DNA of 48,596 nucleotides from Betaproteobacteria bacterium (GCA_025363575.1 JANYDM010000190.1:1-48596); one strand, 5' to 3'; counted from the first letter of the stretch, positions 7,713 through 17,271 are shown. Notes: generated by a model from the sequence alone, not told the origin. Numbers and translations are program-made.

Positions 7713-8155
7713 AGCAGCCACCCACTTTGGAAGCGATATATGCCGCGGAATTGCGGGTTGTGCAGGCGCGGCAGCGCACCGGCGACAGCCTCGCGCGAGC
7801 GCGCACCTCGCTTCGCGCGCAACGTGCCTTGCTGCGCGCTCGACTGGCGCGACCTCAAACCCTCATAGCGGTGGCGGCGACGGCCGGATTGTTAGGCTTT
7901 TGGCTCATGCGCAGATCGCGCACACGGCGTGCCGCGGCAGCGCCCGGGCCTGCTGTGAAGACATCGCTGGCCGGCCTCTTGCTGGCATCGTTCATGCGCT
8001 ATGGCAGGCCGGCCTGGCCCTTCCTCGCAAGGCAGGCACGCGCTGCCTGGCAGCGGCATCAATTCCGCGCGGTAGCAGCCGCGGAACTCCGGGCGGTACG
8101 CAGCCAAAACGTTACCGTCAGTGCTTCTCAACCTTCAATCGGCGCTTTGCACTGA
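7709..8155 (+). CDS. YqjK-like small basic protein
   Basis: A 148-residue protein translationally coupled to the YqjE-like gene by a 4-base ATGA overlap. It is rich in Arg and Ala, with one hydrophobic helix (about 50-65, PQTLIAVAATAGLLGFWLM) followed by RRSRTRR, and a weaker hydrophobic stretch at about 84-95. No catalytic motif is visible. Position and size suggest the third member of a yqjD-yqjE-yqjK type unit, but the sequence similarity I can judge is low. I chose ATG 7709 over upstream in-frame starts, which would lie inside the YqjE-like gene. Confidence 0.65.
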   Translation: MKQPPTLEAIYAAELRVVQARQRTGDSLARARTSLRAQRALLRARLARPQTLIAVAATAGLLGFWLMRRSRTRRAAAAPGPAVKTSLAGLLLASFMRYGRPAWPFLARQARAAWQRHQFRAVAAAELRAVRSQNVTVSASQPSIGALH

Positions 8156-8220
8156 GAGCATTACACAGCAGCCACTGCGCATTAAGTGCGCCGCCAACCG
8201 CCCGCAGATGACGCGCCAGC

Positions 8221-9180
8221 GTGAACACTCAAGACTACGTTAACTCACCGGTGATTGCGGCCAACGATAGGCCCGCTGATAGCGTCGGCGACTCCCGCCA
8301 CAGCAATGTGCCGGGATGCGGGGCCGTGTTGCGCGAGACATTCCGCTCGTGGTCGACGCACCGCGCTTCGAGCATGGGCGCCGCGCTTGCGTTTTACGCG
8401 ACGTTTTCGCTGGCGCCGCTGCTCGTCATTGCGATCGCGCTCGCCGGTTTCGTGTTCGGCGCCGACGCAGCGCGCGGTGAAGTGGTCGCGCAGTTCAGCG
8501 GCCTGGTCGGCAAGGATGGCGCGCAGACCATTCAGGGACTGCTGGCCGCTGCCTATCATTCGAACATGAGCATCTGGGCCAGCCTCGTCGCAGGCGTCAC
8601 CTCGCTGATCGCGGCCACGACCGTATTCGCGGAACTGAAAGACAGCCTCGATGTGGTCTGGGGGCGCAAACGGCCGGCCAGCAGCGGCATCTGGGCGCTC
8701 GTGCGCGGGCGCATGCTCAGCTTCGGGCTTGTGCTGACCGTCGGATTTCTGCTGCTGATCTCTCTCGTCGTCAGTGCCTCGCTTGCAGCGTTGCAGAAAT
8801 ACTGGGGAGGCTCATTCATCGGCACGGGGCTGCTGCTGGAAGCCGCCAACTCCTTATTGTCTTTCGTCGTCGTCTCGATGCTGTTTGCGGCGATCTATAA
8901 ATGGCTGCCCGATCCGCATATTGCGTGGAGCGACGTTATGCTCGGCGCGATTGTGACCGCGGCGCTGTTTACCGTCGGTAAGTTTCTGATCGGGCTCTAT
9001 CTCGGCCGCAGCGATATTGCCACGGGTTTCGGCGCCGCGGCTTCGCTCGTCGTGATACTGCTGTGGGTGTATTACTCGTCGCAGATATTTTTCCTGGGCG
9101 CCGAGCTGACGCGCGTATACGCGGAATCGAGGGGCTCGCACCAGGCCCGCTCCCGCGCCACAGCCGGCACGCAGGTCTAG
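8221..9180 (+). CDS. YihY/BrkB-family inner-membrane protein
   Basis: Protein of 319 residues with about six transmembrane segments. The family signature is clear: ASSMGAALAFYATFSLAPLL near 50-70, an AELKDSLDVVWG segment near 140, and the C-terminal WVYYSSQIFFLGAELTRVY. BrkB/YihY proteins were once called RNase BN; their transport or envelope function is not settled. The start is GTG 8221 with no clear ribosome site, so the first 30-50 poorly conserved residues are uncertain. It lies in the small stress-protein block and may share its transcript. Confidence 0.88.
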   Translation: MNTQDYVNSPVIAANDRPADSVGDSRHSNVPGCGAVLRETFRSWSTHRASSMGAALAFYATFSLAPLLVIAIALAGFVFGADAARGEVVAQFSGLVGKDGAQTIQGLLAAAYHSNMSIWASLVAGVTSLIAATTVFAELKDSLDVVWGRKRPASSGIWALVRGRMLSFGLVLTVGFLLLISLVVSASLAALQKYWGGSFIGTGLLLEAANSLLSFVVVSMLFAAIYKWLPDPHIAWSDVMLGAIVTAALFTVGKFLIGLYLGRSDIATGFGAAASLVVILLWVYYSSQIFFLGAELTRVYAESRGSHQARSRATAGTQV

Positions 9181-9201
9181 TCGTCTTAGCTCATGGAGTT
9201 T

Positions 9202-9218
9202 GTTCGGGAACGCACAGA
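9202..9218 (+). promoter_or_regulatory. Recurring stress-gene motif, copy 2
   Basis: GTTCGGGAACGCACAGA fits the consensus GTKCGnnAnCGyACrGA at every defined position and lies 106 bp before the glycine-zipper stress gene at 9325. The spacing is close to that of copy 1. Confidence 0.6.
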
Positions 9219-9324
9219 TCAGCGTATCCGCGGCCGCGATAATTATTGTTACGGTCCGGTTTGTCGTCCCGCCGCGGCGTCCTCCGCGGCCAACGCGCGG
9301 ACCCCCGCTAACCAGGAGACAACG

Positions 9325-9390
9325 ATGACTACGATCATCGACGGCAGATTTCAGCAGCAGGATGCAGCGCAGCAGGTCATGGTGGAATGA
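9325..9390 (+). CDS. N-terminal piece of a frameshifted stress protein
   Basis: Short frame of 21 residues (MTTIIDGRFQQQDAAQQVMVE) with a strong Shine-Dalgarno AGGAG (9314-9318) seven bases before its ATG. Its sequence is the usual beginning of general-stress proteins of the 17M-like type, in which a phrase like this runs straight on into the segment encoded by the next frame. The stop at 9388-9390 overlaps ATG 9387 of that frame by four bases. So either one gene has lost a base, or a -1 slip or start/stop coupling yields the product. A real sequencing error cannot be excluded. Confidence 0.6.
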   Translation: MTTIIDGRFQQQDAAQQVMVE

Positions 9391-9920
9391 TGGGCGCCGG
9401 TTTTGCGGACGGCAGCACCGCGATGTTCTTCGTCAACCCGCCGGGGCAGCATGATCGATTTCCGGTCGGCGGCGACCGGGACGAATCGCCCGGCACCGAA
9501 CAAGCCGGGGGCGGTTCCACGGCCCAGGCGGCGGTCGGCGGTGCAATCGGCGCTGTGGTCGGCCTCGCAACGCTGCCGGTACTCGGGCCCGGCGCGGCTG
9601 TTGCTGCAGCGGGCGTAGGCGCATACGGCGGCTCACTGTATGGAGCGCTGCATAACACCAACGGCGCAATCAATAATGGCGCGACGCCAGCGCAGCAAGC
9701 CGCCGGCCCGAAGGGCGAGCACCGGCATGCCGGCATCGTAGTCGCGGTCGCCGCGCCCACGCCGGCGCAGCAGGCGACCGCGGCGCGTATTCTACGCAAA
9801 CACGCCGCAGTCGATGTCGAAGCAAGCGATGGCACCATCGTTGCGGGCGAATGGGTCGATTTCGATCCACTCAAGTCCCTGGCGCTGCTCGCGAACCAGC
9901 GAGTTTGCGGGCGCGCGTGA
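9387..9920 (+). CDS. Glycine-zipper general-stress protein, main part
   Basis: Frame of 177 residues beginning MMGAGFADGSTAMFFVNPPG. It has a conserved HDRFPVGGDRDESPGTEQAG segment near 30-50, then a glycine-zipper membrane-inserting region (AVGGAIGAVVGLATLPVLG, then GAYGGSLYGAL) at about 60-100 and a C-terminal alpha/beta region near 115-165. It has no Shine-Dalgarno of its own; ribosomes probably come from the 9325 frame through the ATGA overlap. Family knowledge says the two parts normally form one protein. The role is probably in envelope stress, in line with motif copy 2 upstream. Confidence 0.7.
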   Translation: MMGAGFADGSTAMFFVNPPGQHDRFPVGGDRDESPGTEQAGGGSTAQAAVGGAIGAVVGLATLPVLGPGAAVAAAGVGAYGGSLYGALHNTNGAINNGATPAQQAAGPKGEHRHAGIVVAVAAPTPAQQATAARILRKHAAVDVEASDGTIVAGEWVDFDPLKSLALLANQRVCGRA

Positions 9921-9951
9921 ACATGCAGACAGAACCTGGCCCGCGCCTCGC

Positions 9952-10245
9952 ATGTGGACGGAGTTGATCGGCTGGTGTGCCGCTGCCATTCTGCTGCTCA
10001 CGATCAGCCGTCAGGTGTATACGCAATGGCGCCAGCGCAGCACGCAGGGATTGTCACGCTGGTTGTTCATCGGGCAGCTCGCTGCGTCGGGCGGTTTCGT
10101 CGTCTATAGCTGGCTGCTGCAGAACTGGGTGTTCGTCGTCACGAACGTCCTGATGCTGGCGACTGCCGCCATCGGCCAATGGATTTTTCTGAGCAACAAG
10201 CACCGCGAAGAAAAGCGCGGGAGTTCCGGCGCGAAACGCGCCTGA
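9952..10245 (+). CDS. SemiSWEET/PQ-loop-like three-helix membrane protein
   Basis: Protein of 97 residues with three hydrophobic helices (about 5-20, 36-56, 62-80) and a basic C-terminal tail. The first helix ends in SRQVYTQWRQRSTQGLS, which matches the first half of a PQ-loop motif (usually P-Q, here R-Q, followed by a K/R-S-T-x-G-L-S pattern). SemiSWEETs are three-helix half-transporters that dimerise to move sugars, so sugar transport is a reasonable guess but not shown. ATG 9952 gives a standard N-terminus; no strong ribosome site is seen. Confidence 0.65.
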   Translation: MWTELIGWCAAAILLLTISRQVYTQWRQRSTQGLSRWLFIGQLAASGGFVVYSWLLQNWVFVVTNVLMLATAAIGQWIFLSNKHREEKRGSSGAKRA

Positions 10246-10250
10246 ACAGG

Positions 10251-10290
10251 AAAAGAAAAAACGGCGCGTCGTTCGCGACGCGCCGTTTTT
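10251..10290. terminator. Bidirectional rho-independent terminator
   Basis: An 11-bp perfect stem, ACGGCGCGTCG (10261-10271) with CGACGCGCCGT (10276-10286), has a TTCG loop. It is preceded by an A-rich run and followed by T residues to 10290. It can end transcription from both sides, fitting the convergent SemiSWEET-like gene (plus) and WXXGXW gene (minus). Confidence 0.93.
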
Positions 10291-10352
10291 ATGGCGGTTG
10301 ATCGCTGGTTGGCACGCCCGTTTAGACGGGCGCAAACCAGCGCTTAAACAGG

Positions 10353-10727
10353 TTACCGGCGGTTCGGATCGTTCGGATGATTGTCGCGGCGGTCCGGCAC
10401 GCCATCGCCGTCCCGGTCCCAGCCGCCACGGCGCATTTGCCAGCGGCCGTCGCGTTCGATCCATTCATGCGGACGGTAAGCATAGCCCCTACGCTCCCGT
10501 TCCCAATGGCCATTGACCCAGACGTGCCGGCGGCCCTGCCAGTTCCAGAAGCCAGGCGCCCAGACATAACCGCGGCGCGCCGCGGGCACGCGCTCTTGAC
10601 GCGGCGGCGGCGGCGCGGTATTGACGAAGACATCGACGGCGGCCATCGCCGGCAGCGGCGCTACCACGGGCGCGCCGAGAATTCCGGCGGCAAACATTGC
10701 CGAGAGCAGGATTTTTTTGCTGAACAT
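10353..10727 (-). CDS. WXXGXW-repeat exported protein
   Basis: Protein of 124 residues with a signal peptide (MFSKKILLSAMFAAG, cleavage near PAMAA). The mature part has the aromatic repeat WAPGFWNWQGRRHVWVNGHW followed by a YRPHEW unit and a C-terminal DRDGDGVPDRRDNHP, which looks like a calcium-binding thrombospondin-type-3 motif. WXXGXW proteins are periplasmic or outer-membrane proteins of unknown function. The ATG at 10727 has a good Shine-Dalgarno (GAGGAGA); an in-frame start five codons earlier would place the ribosome site inside the gene. Confidence 0.85.
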   Translation of the reverse strand: MFSKKILLSAMFAAGILGAPVVAPLPAMAAVDVFVNTAPPPPRQERVPAARRGYVWAPGFWNWQGRRHVWVNGHWERERRGYAYRPHEWIERDGRWQMRRGGWDRDGDGVPDRRDNHPNDPNRR

Positions 10728-10857
10728 GTTGTATCTCCTCAAGAACCATCATAAGGGACTGAGCAACGGCGATGCGACCGGATGGCGAACGGCCGCTCCC
10801 TGAATGCACGCGTTGACGCGGAAGTTCTTCATATAGTGCCCGCGTGACCGTAAGATT

Positions 10858-10874
10858 TCTGTGCGGTGGCGCAC
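10858..10874 (-). promoter_or_regulatory. Recurring stress-gene motif, copy 3
   Basis: Read on the minus strand, this is GTGCGCCACCGCACAGA, matching the consensus GTKCGnnAnCGyACrGA at every defined position. It points to the WXXGXW-repeat gene, whose start is 130 bp downstream. Together with copy 4 it gives each of the two divergent genes its own correctly oriented site. Confidence 0.6.
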
Positions 10875-10930
10875 CATCAGTGCGCGGACAGGTGACGACC
10901 GTAGTTGTCTTGCACCGCGCAATCCAGTGT

Positions 10931-10947
10931 GTGCGCCAGCGCACGGA
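10931..10947 (+). promoter_or_regulatory. Recurring stress-gene motif, copy 4
   Basis: GTGCGCCAGCGCACGGA contains the perfect palindrome GTGCGC-CA-GCGCAC (10931-10944). It lies 65 bp before the dehydrogenase start at 11013 and points towards it. All defined consensus positions match. Apart from copies 3 and 4, I see nothing else definite in the 285-bp divergent region 10728-11012. Confidence 0.6.
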
Positions 10948-11012
10948 CTAAGCCACGGTGCGCCCTCAAAGTGATGAATCTTCCCTGCTGGTTGTCGTTG
11001 TTTTTCCCTTGC

Positions 11013-12350
11013 ATGCACCCCAACGTGATGCTTACTGAGCTTTGTCGCTGTGCATTGGGTTTTCTTGTGGCAGGCAGCCTCGCCGCATGCGGCGGTGCCG
11101 CGCAGCATACGGTTGCCGAGGGCACCGGGCCGAACCCCGCGCTGCCGCAGCCGGAAAAATCACTGATCCCCGTTGTGCAGATCGCGCCTGTCAAGGGCTG
11201 GCCGGCGGACGGCAAGCCGGTTGCAGCGGCGGGCACGATAGTCGCACGCTACGCTGAGGGCCTTGATCACCCGCGCTGGCTGTACGTGCTGCCCAATGGC
11301 GACGTGCTCGTCGCGGAGAGCAACGCGCCACCCAAGCCGGACGATAGCAAAGGCATCAAAGGCTGGGTCATGAAGAAAGTAATGGCCAGGGCCGGCGCCG
11401 GCACGCCCAGCGCCAACCGCATCACGCTGCTGCGCGACGCGAACGGCGACGGCATCGCGGACAGCAAATCGGTGTATCTCGAAAACCTGAACTCGCCATT
11501 CGGCATGGCGCTTGTCGGCAATGATTTGTATGTCGCCAATTCCGATGCCGTAATGCGGTATGCATATATGCCGGGCGCGGATCGTATATCCGCGCCCGGC
11601 GTCAAGATTACCGACCTGCCCGCGGGCCCAATCAACCATCACTGGACGAAGAACATCATTGCGTCCACGGATGGCACGCGGCTGTACGCGACGGTGGGCT
11701 CCGACAGCAACGCCGCGGAAAACGGCATCGACAAGGAGGAAGGGCGCGCAGCAATCTGGGAAATCGATTTGAAGACCGGCAGCAAGCGCCTGTTCGCGAC
11801 CGGCATCCGCAATCCGAACGGCATGGCGTGGGAGCAGGACAGCGGCGTGCTGTGGGCCGTCGCCAACGAGCGCGACGAGCTCGGCAGCGACCTTGTGCCG
11901 GACTACATGACATCGGTGAAAGACGGCGCGTTCTATGGCTGGCCGTACAGTTATTACGGCCAGCATGTGGACGCACGCGTGCAGCCGCCGCGTCCCGATA
12001 GGGTCGCGAAGGCGATTGCGCCCGACTACGCACTGGGGCCGCACACCGCGTCGCTCGGCCTAGCGTCGGCGCAGGGAACAACCTTGCCCGCGGATTTTCA
12101 ACGTGGCATGTTTATCGGCCAGCACGGTTCATGGAACCGCAAGCCGCATAGCGGCTACAAAGTCATTTTCGTCCCATTCAACGGCGGCAAGCCGTCCGCC
12201 GCGCCGCGCGACGTGCTGACCGGATTCCTGAGCGCAGACGGCGACGCCTACGGCCGGCCGGTCGGCGTCGCGCTCGACAAGACCGGCGCGCTGCTCGTCG
12301 CGGACGACGTCGGCAACATCATCTGGCGTGTAAGCGCCGCTAGCCGCTAG
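11013..12350 (+). CDS. Sorbosone-dehydrogenase-family PQQ-type lipoprotein
   Basis: Lipoprotein of about 445 residues: a hydrophobic signal ending LAACG, then a six-bladed beta-propeller with the family motifs [43 protein letters not shown] and [16 protein letters not shown]. The DANGDGIAD segment near 148-156 is a probable Ca2+ site. This family (L-sorbosone/aldose dehydrogenase type) oxidises sugars in the periplasm with PQQ as cofactor. The substrate here is unknown, and the window holds no PQQ synthesis genes. ATG 11013 or ATG 11028 could be the start; both keep the signal peptide. Confidence 0.88.
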   Translation: MHPNVMLTELCRCALGFLVAGSLAACGGAAQHTVAEGTGPNPALPQPEKSLIPVVQIAPVKGWPADGKPVAAAGTIVARYAEGLDHPRWLYVLPNGDVLVAESNAPPKPDDSKGIKGWVMKKVMARAGAGTPSANRITLLRDANGDGIADSKSVYLENLNSPFGMALVGNDLYVANSDAVMRYAYMPGADRISAPGVKITDLPAGPINHHWTKNIIASTDGTRLYATVGSDSNAAENGIDKEEGRAAIWEIDLKTGSKRLFATGIRNPNGMAWEQDSGVLWAVANERDELGSDLVPDYMTSVKDGAFYGWPYSYYGQHVDARVQPPRPDRVAKAIAPDYALGPHTASLGLASAQGTTLPADFQRGMFIGQHGSWNRKPHSGYKVIFVPFNGGKPSAAPRDVLTGFLSADGDAYGRPVGVALDKTGALLVADDVGNIIWRVSAASR

Positions 12351-12433
12351 CCGGGTCGACAGTGAAACGCGGCCCGAAAAAACAGTAGCGACCGCTTCGA
12401 TGATGACCTCGAGCTGACACCAGCAGACCAGCC

Positions 12434-13504
12434 ATGACCGAAGTCCGGAAGGGGCAGGCGCCGCCGCATCTCGCGCGCGCCGAATTCAGCGAGCGGTTTC
12501 GCGCGTCATTTGCAGACCCGGCATTTCGTGCGGAAGATCCCGCGATTGCGCGGCTGGAGGACATCGCGTGGCAAGCTTATGCCGGTAGCCGCAAGGCACC
12601 GGTGACGCAGAAGGCGGGCGCGGGCTATGCCGATCCGGATTATGATTTGTCCGTTGAGTGGGCCGCGACGAGGCGGCGCATCAATGACGCGCAATCGCGC
12701 TGGCAGGAGGCCGCCACACCGTCGCGCGTCCTTCTCATCTGCGCTTCGGCGCGCAATGACGGCACTTGTCCCGGTGAGATGTCGAAAACGTTTCGACTCA
12801 CGGAACTGGCGCGGGATGTGCTCGAACAGTCCAGTATCAAGCCGGATCTGCTCGACTTGAGCCTGTTGACGTCGGAGTACGGAAAAAAAATTTACCCCTG
12901 CAAAGGCTGCGTATCGACGGCGATGCCGCTGTGCCATTGGCCGTGCAGCTGTTATCCCAACCATTCGCTTAATCAGACCAACGACTGGATGGCCGAAATC
13001 TACGAGCGCTGGACCGCGGCGCATGCAGTGCTGATAACAAGTCCGGTGTACTGGTACCAAAGCCCCAGCCCCTTGAAACTGATGATAGACCGGCTGGTGT
13101 GCGCGGACGGCGGCAATCGCGATCCGACCTCGACTGGCGGCAAAAAACCGGCCAAGGCCAAGGAGATCGAAATGGCCGGTTGGGACTATCCGCAGCATCT
13201 GGCCGGACGCGCGTACGGCTTGATCGTACATGGCGACGTGGCCGGCACCCAGGAAACGCGCCGCGCGCTGTCGGACTGGCTCGACGGGATGGGCTTTATC
13301 GACGCAGGCGCGGCAGCGCGGCTTGACCGCTACATCGGCTATTATGAACCGTACGCAACCAGCCACGAAGCGCTCGATCGCGATGAAGCCATGCAGGAAG
13401 AAGCGCGCAATGTGGCGCGCGCGGTTGCGCACGCCGTGAGTGAGCTGCGCGCAGGCCGCTTGCAAGCGGTGCAGCCCAAGGTGAAGGAGCCGCGGCCCAA
13501 ATAG
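12434..13504 (+). CDS. Flavodoxin-fold NAD(P)H-dependent FMN reductase-like protein
   Basis: Protein of 356 residues. The middle matches the FMN-reductase/flavodoxin fold: the phosphate-binding loop RVLLICASARNDGTCPG (about 96-112), then ITSPVYWYQSPSPLKLMIDR (about 200-219), the usual flavin-site segment. An unusual Cys-rich insert lies between (CKGCVSTAMPLCHWPCSCYP, about 156-175), with five Cys and a His that could bind a metal or cluster. The first 95 residues are an extension not found in short family members. It is followed 21 bp later by phosphoketolase, so co-transcription is likely. The substrate is unknown. Confidence 0.75.
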   Translation: MTEVRKGQAPPHLARAEFSERFRASFADPAFRAEDPAIARLEDIAWQAYAGSRKAPVTQKAGAGYADPDYDLSVEWAATRRRINDAQSRWQEAATPSRVLLICASARNDGTCPGEMSKTFRLTELARDVLEQSSIKPDLLDLSLLTSEYGKKIYPCKGCVSTAMPLCHWPCSCYPNHSLNQTNDWMAEIYERWTAAHAVLITSPVYWYQSPSPLKLMIDRLVCADGGNRDPTSTGGKKPAKAKEIEMAGWDYPQHLAGRAYGLIVHGDVAGTQETRRALSDWLDGMGFIDAGAAARLDRYIGYYEPYATSHEALDRDEAMQEEARNVARAVAHAVSELRAGRLQAVQPKVKEPRPK

Positions 13505-13525
13505 CTGCGCGCCTTAGTTACAGCG

Positions 13526-15910
13526 ATGACCACATTCACACTTACGCCTGACCTGCTGCGCAAGGTCGATGCGTACTGGCGCGCGGCCAACTACCTGTCG
13601 GTCGGGCAGATCTATCTTTTCGACAATCCGCTGCTCAAGCGGCCGCTCGCAATCTCCGATGTCAAGCACATGCTGCTCGGGCACTGGGGCACAACGCCGG
13701 GCCAGAATTTCATTTACGCGCATCTCAACCGCGTCATTAAAAAGTACGACCTCGACATGATCTACATCTCGGGGCCCGGTCACGGCGGCCCGGCGGTCGT
13801 CAGCAATACCTACCTCGAGGGAACCTACAGCGAGGTCTATCCCGCCATCAGCCGCGACGAAGCCGGGTTGCGAAAACTGTTTGTCCAGTTCTCGTTCCCC
13901 GGCGGCATTCCCAGCCACGCATCGCCGGAATGCCCGGGGTCCATCCATGAAGGCGGTGAGCTCGGCTATTCACTGAGCCACGCGTTCGGCGCAGCTTTCG
14001 ATAATCCGCAACTGGTGGTCGCGTGTGTCATCGGCGACGGAGAGGCGGAGACGGGGCCGCTCGCGACCGCGTGGCATTCCAACAAATTTCTCAACCCCGT
14101 GAACGACGGCGCGGTGCTGCCGATACTTCATCTAAACGGCTACAAAATCGCGAACCCGACACTCTTGGCGCGGATCAGCCGCGAAGAGCTCGAACAGCTG
14201 CTTCGCGGCTACGGATGGACGCCCTATTTTGTCGAAGGCCATGAGCCCGCGCTAATGCACGAGGCAATGGCGGCCACGCTCGATACTGTGATCGAACAGA
14301 TAGGCGCAATTCAGCGCGCCGCCCGCACCCAGGGCAACACTGCGCGCCCGCGCTGGCCGCTGATCGTGTTGAACTCGCCGAAAGGCTGGACCGGGCCTGT
14401 CGCCGTTGATGGCGTGCCGAACGAAGGCACGTTTCGTTCGCATCAGGTGCCGGTTCCGGTGTCCCCAGCGCATCCGGAGCATCTGCAGCTGCTGGAAGAC
14501 TGGCTCATGAGCTACCGTCCGCGGGAACTCTTCGACGAACGCGGCTGCCTGTTGCAGGAACTGGCGGAACTGGCTCCCGCCGGCGAGCGCCGCATGGGCG
14601 CGAATCCGCACGCCAACGGCGGCCTGCTGCTGCGCGATCTGGAGCTGCCGGATTTTCGCCGCTACGCGTCGGAAGTTGCGGCGCCGGGCGTACGCGGCAA
14701 CGGCGATACACGGGCACTGGGCCCTTTTCTGCGCGACGTCATCAAACTGAATGATGCGCAGCGTAATTTCCGTCTCTTCGGCCCGGACGAGACAGTATCG
14801 AATGGACTGGAGGCGGTGTTCGGCGAGACCGACCGCCAGTGGGTGGCCGCGTTGGCGCCGAACGATGAGTATCTCGCGCCGGCGGGACGCGTCATGGAAA
14901 TGCTGAGCGAGCACCAGTGCCAGGGCTGGCTCGAAGGTTATCTGCTGACCGGGCGGCACGGTCTATTTAATTGCTACGAAGCGTTCATCCACATCGTCGA
15001 TTCCATGCTCAATCAGCACGCCAAGTGGCTGAAGGTGACAGCCCATTTACCGTGGCGCGCGAAGATTGCTTCGCTGAATTATTTATTGTCATCGCATGTA
15101 TGGCGCCAGGACCATAACGGGTTCACGCATCAAGACCCGGGATTCATCGATCACGTGGTCAACAAAAAGGCCGAGATCGTACGCGTGTACCTGCCGCCGG
15201 ACGCAAACTGCCTGCTGTCTGTGATGGACCACTGCCTGCGCAGCCGCCATTACGTAAACGTGGTGATCGCGGGCAAACACCCCGCACCGCAGTGGCTGAC
15301 GATGGAGGCCGCAGTCAGGCATTGCGCCGCCGGCATTGGCGTCTGGCAATGGGCGGGCAACGATCAAGGCGGCGAGCCCGACGTCGTGATGGCGTGCTGC
15401 GGCGACGTGCCCACGCTTGAAACGCTCGCGGCGGTTTCAATACTGCACGAGCATCTGAGCAATCTGAAAGTACGCGTCGTCAACGTCGTCGACCTCATGA
15501 AGCTGCAACCGCAGAGCGAACATCCGCATGGATTGAGCGATAAGGATTTCGACGCGCTCTTCACGACAAACAAGCCGGTCATCTTCGCCTTCCATGCTTA
15601 CCCGATGTTGATACATCGCCTGACCTATCGCCGCGCCAATCATGACAACATCCACGTGCGCGGCTACAAAGAAGAAGGCACCATCACCACGCCTTTCGAC
15701 ATGACGGTGCTGAACAATATGGACCGCTTCCAGCTTGTGATGGATGCCATCGATCGTTTGCCGCAAACAGGCGACGCGGGCGCTTCACTGAAACAGCAGT
15801 TGAAGGGCAAGCTCGTCGAGCATCGCCGGTACATCAATGAACACGGCCAGGACATGCCGGAAATCCGCAACTGGCAATGGCGGCCCCGCGCAACGCATGC
15901 CGCTACCTGA
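13526..15910 (+). CDS. xfp: Xylulose-5-P/fructose-6-P phosphoketolase
   Basis: A 794-residue thiamine-diphosphate enzyme of normal family length. It splits xylulose-5-P (and often fructose-6-P) with phosphate into acetyl-phosphate and glyceraldehyde-3-P or erythrose-4-P. Family signatures are clear: [50 protein letters not shown] and [19 protein letters not shown] (ThDP/Mg binding), and near the C-terminus [14 protein letters not shown]. The family transketolase-like domains appear complete. It stands upstream of gnd-zwf-pgi-pgm, where transaldolase is reduced to a fragment, so it may carry the non-oxidative pentose-phosphate flux. Confidence 0.96.
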   Translation: MTTFTLTPDLLRKVDAYWRAANYLSVGQIYLFDNPLLKRPLAISDVKHMLLGHWGTTPGQNFIYAHLNRVIKKYDLDMIYISGPGHGGPAVVSNTYLEGTYSEVYPAISRDEAGLRKLFVQFSFPGGIPSHASPECPGSIHEGGELGYSLSHAFGAAFDNPQLVVACVIGDGEAETGPLATAWHSNKFLNPVNDGAVLPILHLNGYKIANPTLLARISREELEQLLRGYGWTPYFVEGHEPALMHEAMAATLDTVIEQIGAIQRAARTQGNTARPRWPLIVLNSPKGWTGPVAVDGVPNEGTFRSHQVPVPVSPAHPEHLQLLEDWLMSYRPRELFDERGCLLQELAELAPAGERRMGANPHANGGLLLRDLELPDFRRYASEVAAPGVRGNGDTRALGPFLRDVIKLNDAQRNFRLFGPDETVSNGLEAVFGETDRQWVAALAPNDEYLAPAGRVMEMLSEHQCQGWLEGYLLTGRHGLFNCYEAFIHIVDSMLNQHAKWLKVTAHLPWRAKIASLNYLLSSHVWRQDHNGFTHQDPGFIDHVVNKKAEIVRVYLPPDANCLLSVMDHCLRSRHYVNVVIAGKHPAPQWLTMEAAVRHCAAGIGVWQWAGNDQGGEPDVVMACCGDVPTLETLAAVSILHEHLSNLKVRVVNVVDLMKLQPQSEHPHGLSDKDFDALFTTNKPVIFAFHAYPMLIHRLTYRRANHDNIHVRGYKEEGTITTPFDMTVLNNMDRFQLVMDAIDRLPQTGDAGASLKQQLKGKLVEHRRYINEHGQDMPEIRNWQWRPRATHAAT

Positions 15911-16248
15911 AGGAGCATTGCGATGCATCCCGAATTGATCGGGCTCGGGCTTATGCGCTGAGTGCCGTCACTTGCACCACGAAGCGCAGACGACCAGCTC
16001 AAACGAAATGTCGCAGCAGCACGATCCTCTTGCAATGAGTCCGAGTGTCGCTGACGATCGTGTTCGACTGGACGAGTGGTTGCCCGCCGCGAGCAGGTGT
16101 CGTAGCGTAAACCGCCCCCGCGAGTTTTGACAACCCGCGTGGCGGATTCCGAAAGTACGCCTGCGCGGGCGTTGGCGTGCGATGCTGTTTGCCGAATCAC
16201 GGAGTTGTTCGCTACGCTCGCGACGCGCAGTTAATAAGGAGAATCAAG
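15911..16248. other. Intergenic region between phosphoketolase and gnd
   Basis: About 340 bp without a recognisable gene. Right after the phosphoketolase stop an AAGGAG (15910-15915) precedes a 12-codon frame at 15923-15961. The remainder shows short frames without codon bias and an imperfect inverted repeat (CCGCGAGTT...AACCCGCG near 16110-16140). A promoter for the gnd operon probably lies here, but I cannot place it. The gnd ribosome site AAGGAGA precedes ATG 16249. Confidence 0.5.
15923..15961 (+). CDS. Possible 12-codon leader or remnant
   Basis: ATG 15923 has a perfect Shine-Dalgarno AAGGAG at seven-base spacing and reads MHPELIGLGLMR before TGA. The phrase IGLGLM resembles the start of 6-phosphogluconate dehydrogenase-type NAD-binding domains, and the gnd gene itself begins [12 protein letters not shown]. 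It may be a decayed gene start, a leader peptide or chance. Evidence is thin. Confidence 0.25.
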   Translation: MHPELIGLGLMR

Positions 16249-17271
16249 ATGCAACTCGGCATGATCGGATTAGGGCGCATGGGCGCAAATCTGGTGCGGC
16301 GTCTGGCGCGGGCCGGCCACCGGTGCATCGTTTACGACGTGAACCCCGCCGTCGTGACGAAGATGGCGGGCCGCGGCGTGCGCGGCGCAGTTTCGGTCGA
16401 AGAACTGGTCGCGAAGCTCGCCAAACCGCGCGCGGTCTGGGTGATGGTTCCCGCTGGCGTCACGGGCAAGACGATCGATGAGCTGGCCTCGCACATGGAC
16501 GCCGGCGACGTCATCATCGACGGCGGCAACAGCTACTACCGTGACGATATCCTGCGGGCGACGTCGCTCAAGCGCCGGGGCATACATCATGTCGATTGCG
16601 GCACGAGCGGCGGCGTGTTCGGGCTCGAGCGCGGCTATTGCCTGATGATCGGCGGCGAGAAATCGACCGTCAAATATCTCGACCCGATTTTCAGGAGCAT
16701 AGCGCCCGGCGTAAAGGCCGCAGCGCGCACCCCGGGCCGGAAGAACAATGCCGGCACCGCCGAGCGCGGCTATTTGCATTGCGGCGCGGCCGGCGCGGGC
16801 CATTTCGTCAAGATGGTGCACAACGGCATCGAGTACGGCCTCATGGCGGCGTACGCCGAAGGTCTGAACATTCTGCGCAACGCCAACGCCGGCAAACGAG
16901 CGCGCGTTGCGGATGCCGAAACGGCCCCTATGCGTAACCCCGAGTATTACCAATACGACTTCGACCTGGCGGAAATCTCGGAACTCTGGCGCCGCGGTAG
17001 CGTTATTGGCTCCTGGCTGCTGGATCTGACGGCTGCTTCGCTGCAGGATGCCGCCGATTTCAAGAATTATGCCGGCCGCGTATCGGATTCCGGCGAGGGA
17101 CGCTGGACGATAGAGGCCGCCATCGACGAAGCGGTGCCGGCCCCCGTGCTTAGCGCCGCCCTTTACTCGCGCTTCAGTTCGCGCGGCGGCGCGGATTTCT
17201 CCAATCGCGTGCTATCTGCCATGCGCAAGCAGTTCGGCGGGCACGACGAGAAAAAAAAGGGGCGAAGCTGA
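16249..17271 (+). CDS. gnd: 6-phosphogluconate dehydrogenase, decarboxylating (short form)
   Basis: Protein of 340 residues catalysing NAD(P)+-dependent oxidation and decarboxylation of 6-phosphogluconate to ribulose-5-P. It starts with the Rossmann motif [31 protein letters not shown] (substrate-binding region) and [19 protein letters not shown] (catalytic Lys and Asn-containing helix) follow. The short length of about 300-340 residues is typical of the GntZ/YqeC-like type, which often uses NAD+. ATG 16249 has a good ribosome site (AAGGAGA); upstream in-frame codons do not match the fold. The stop is one base before the zwf start. Confidence 0.95.
   Translation: MQLGMIGLGRMGANLVRRLARAGHRCIVYDVNPAVVTKMAGRGVRGAVSVEELVAKLAKPRAVWVMVPAGVTGKTIDELASHMDAGDVIIDGGNSYYRDDILRATSLKRRGIHHVDCGTSGGVFGLERGYCLMIGGEKSTVKYLDPIFRSIAPGVKAAARTPGRKNNAGTAERGYLHCGAAGAGHFVKMVHNGIEYGLMAAYAEGLNILRNANAGKRARVADAETAPMRNPEYYQYDFDLAEISELWRRGSVIGSWLLDLTAASLQDAADFKNYAGRVSDSGEGRWTIEAAIDEAVPAPVLSAALYSRFSSRGGADFSNRVLSAMRKQFGGHDEKKKGRS

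Noticed and set aside
16206..16230. GTTCGCTACGC... near the gnd start as a further motif copy
   Set aside because: Only the first half matches; the second half lacks the CGyACrGA part.
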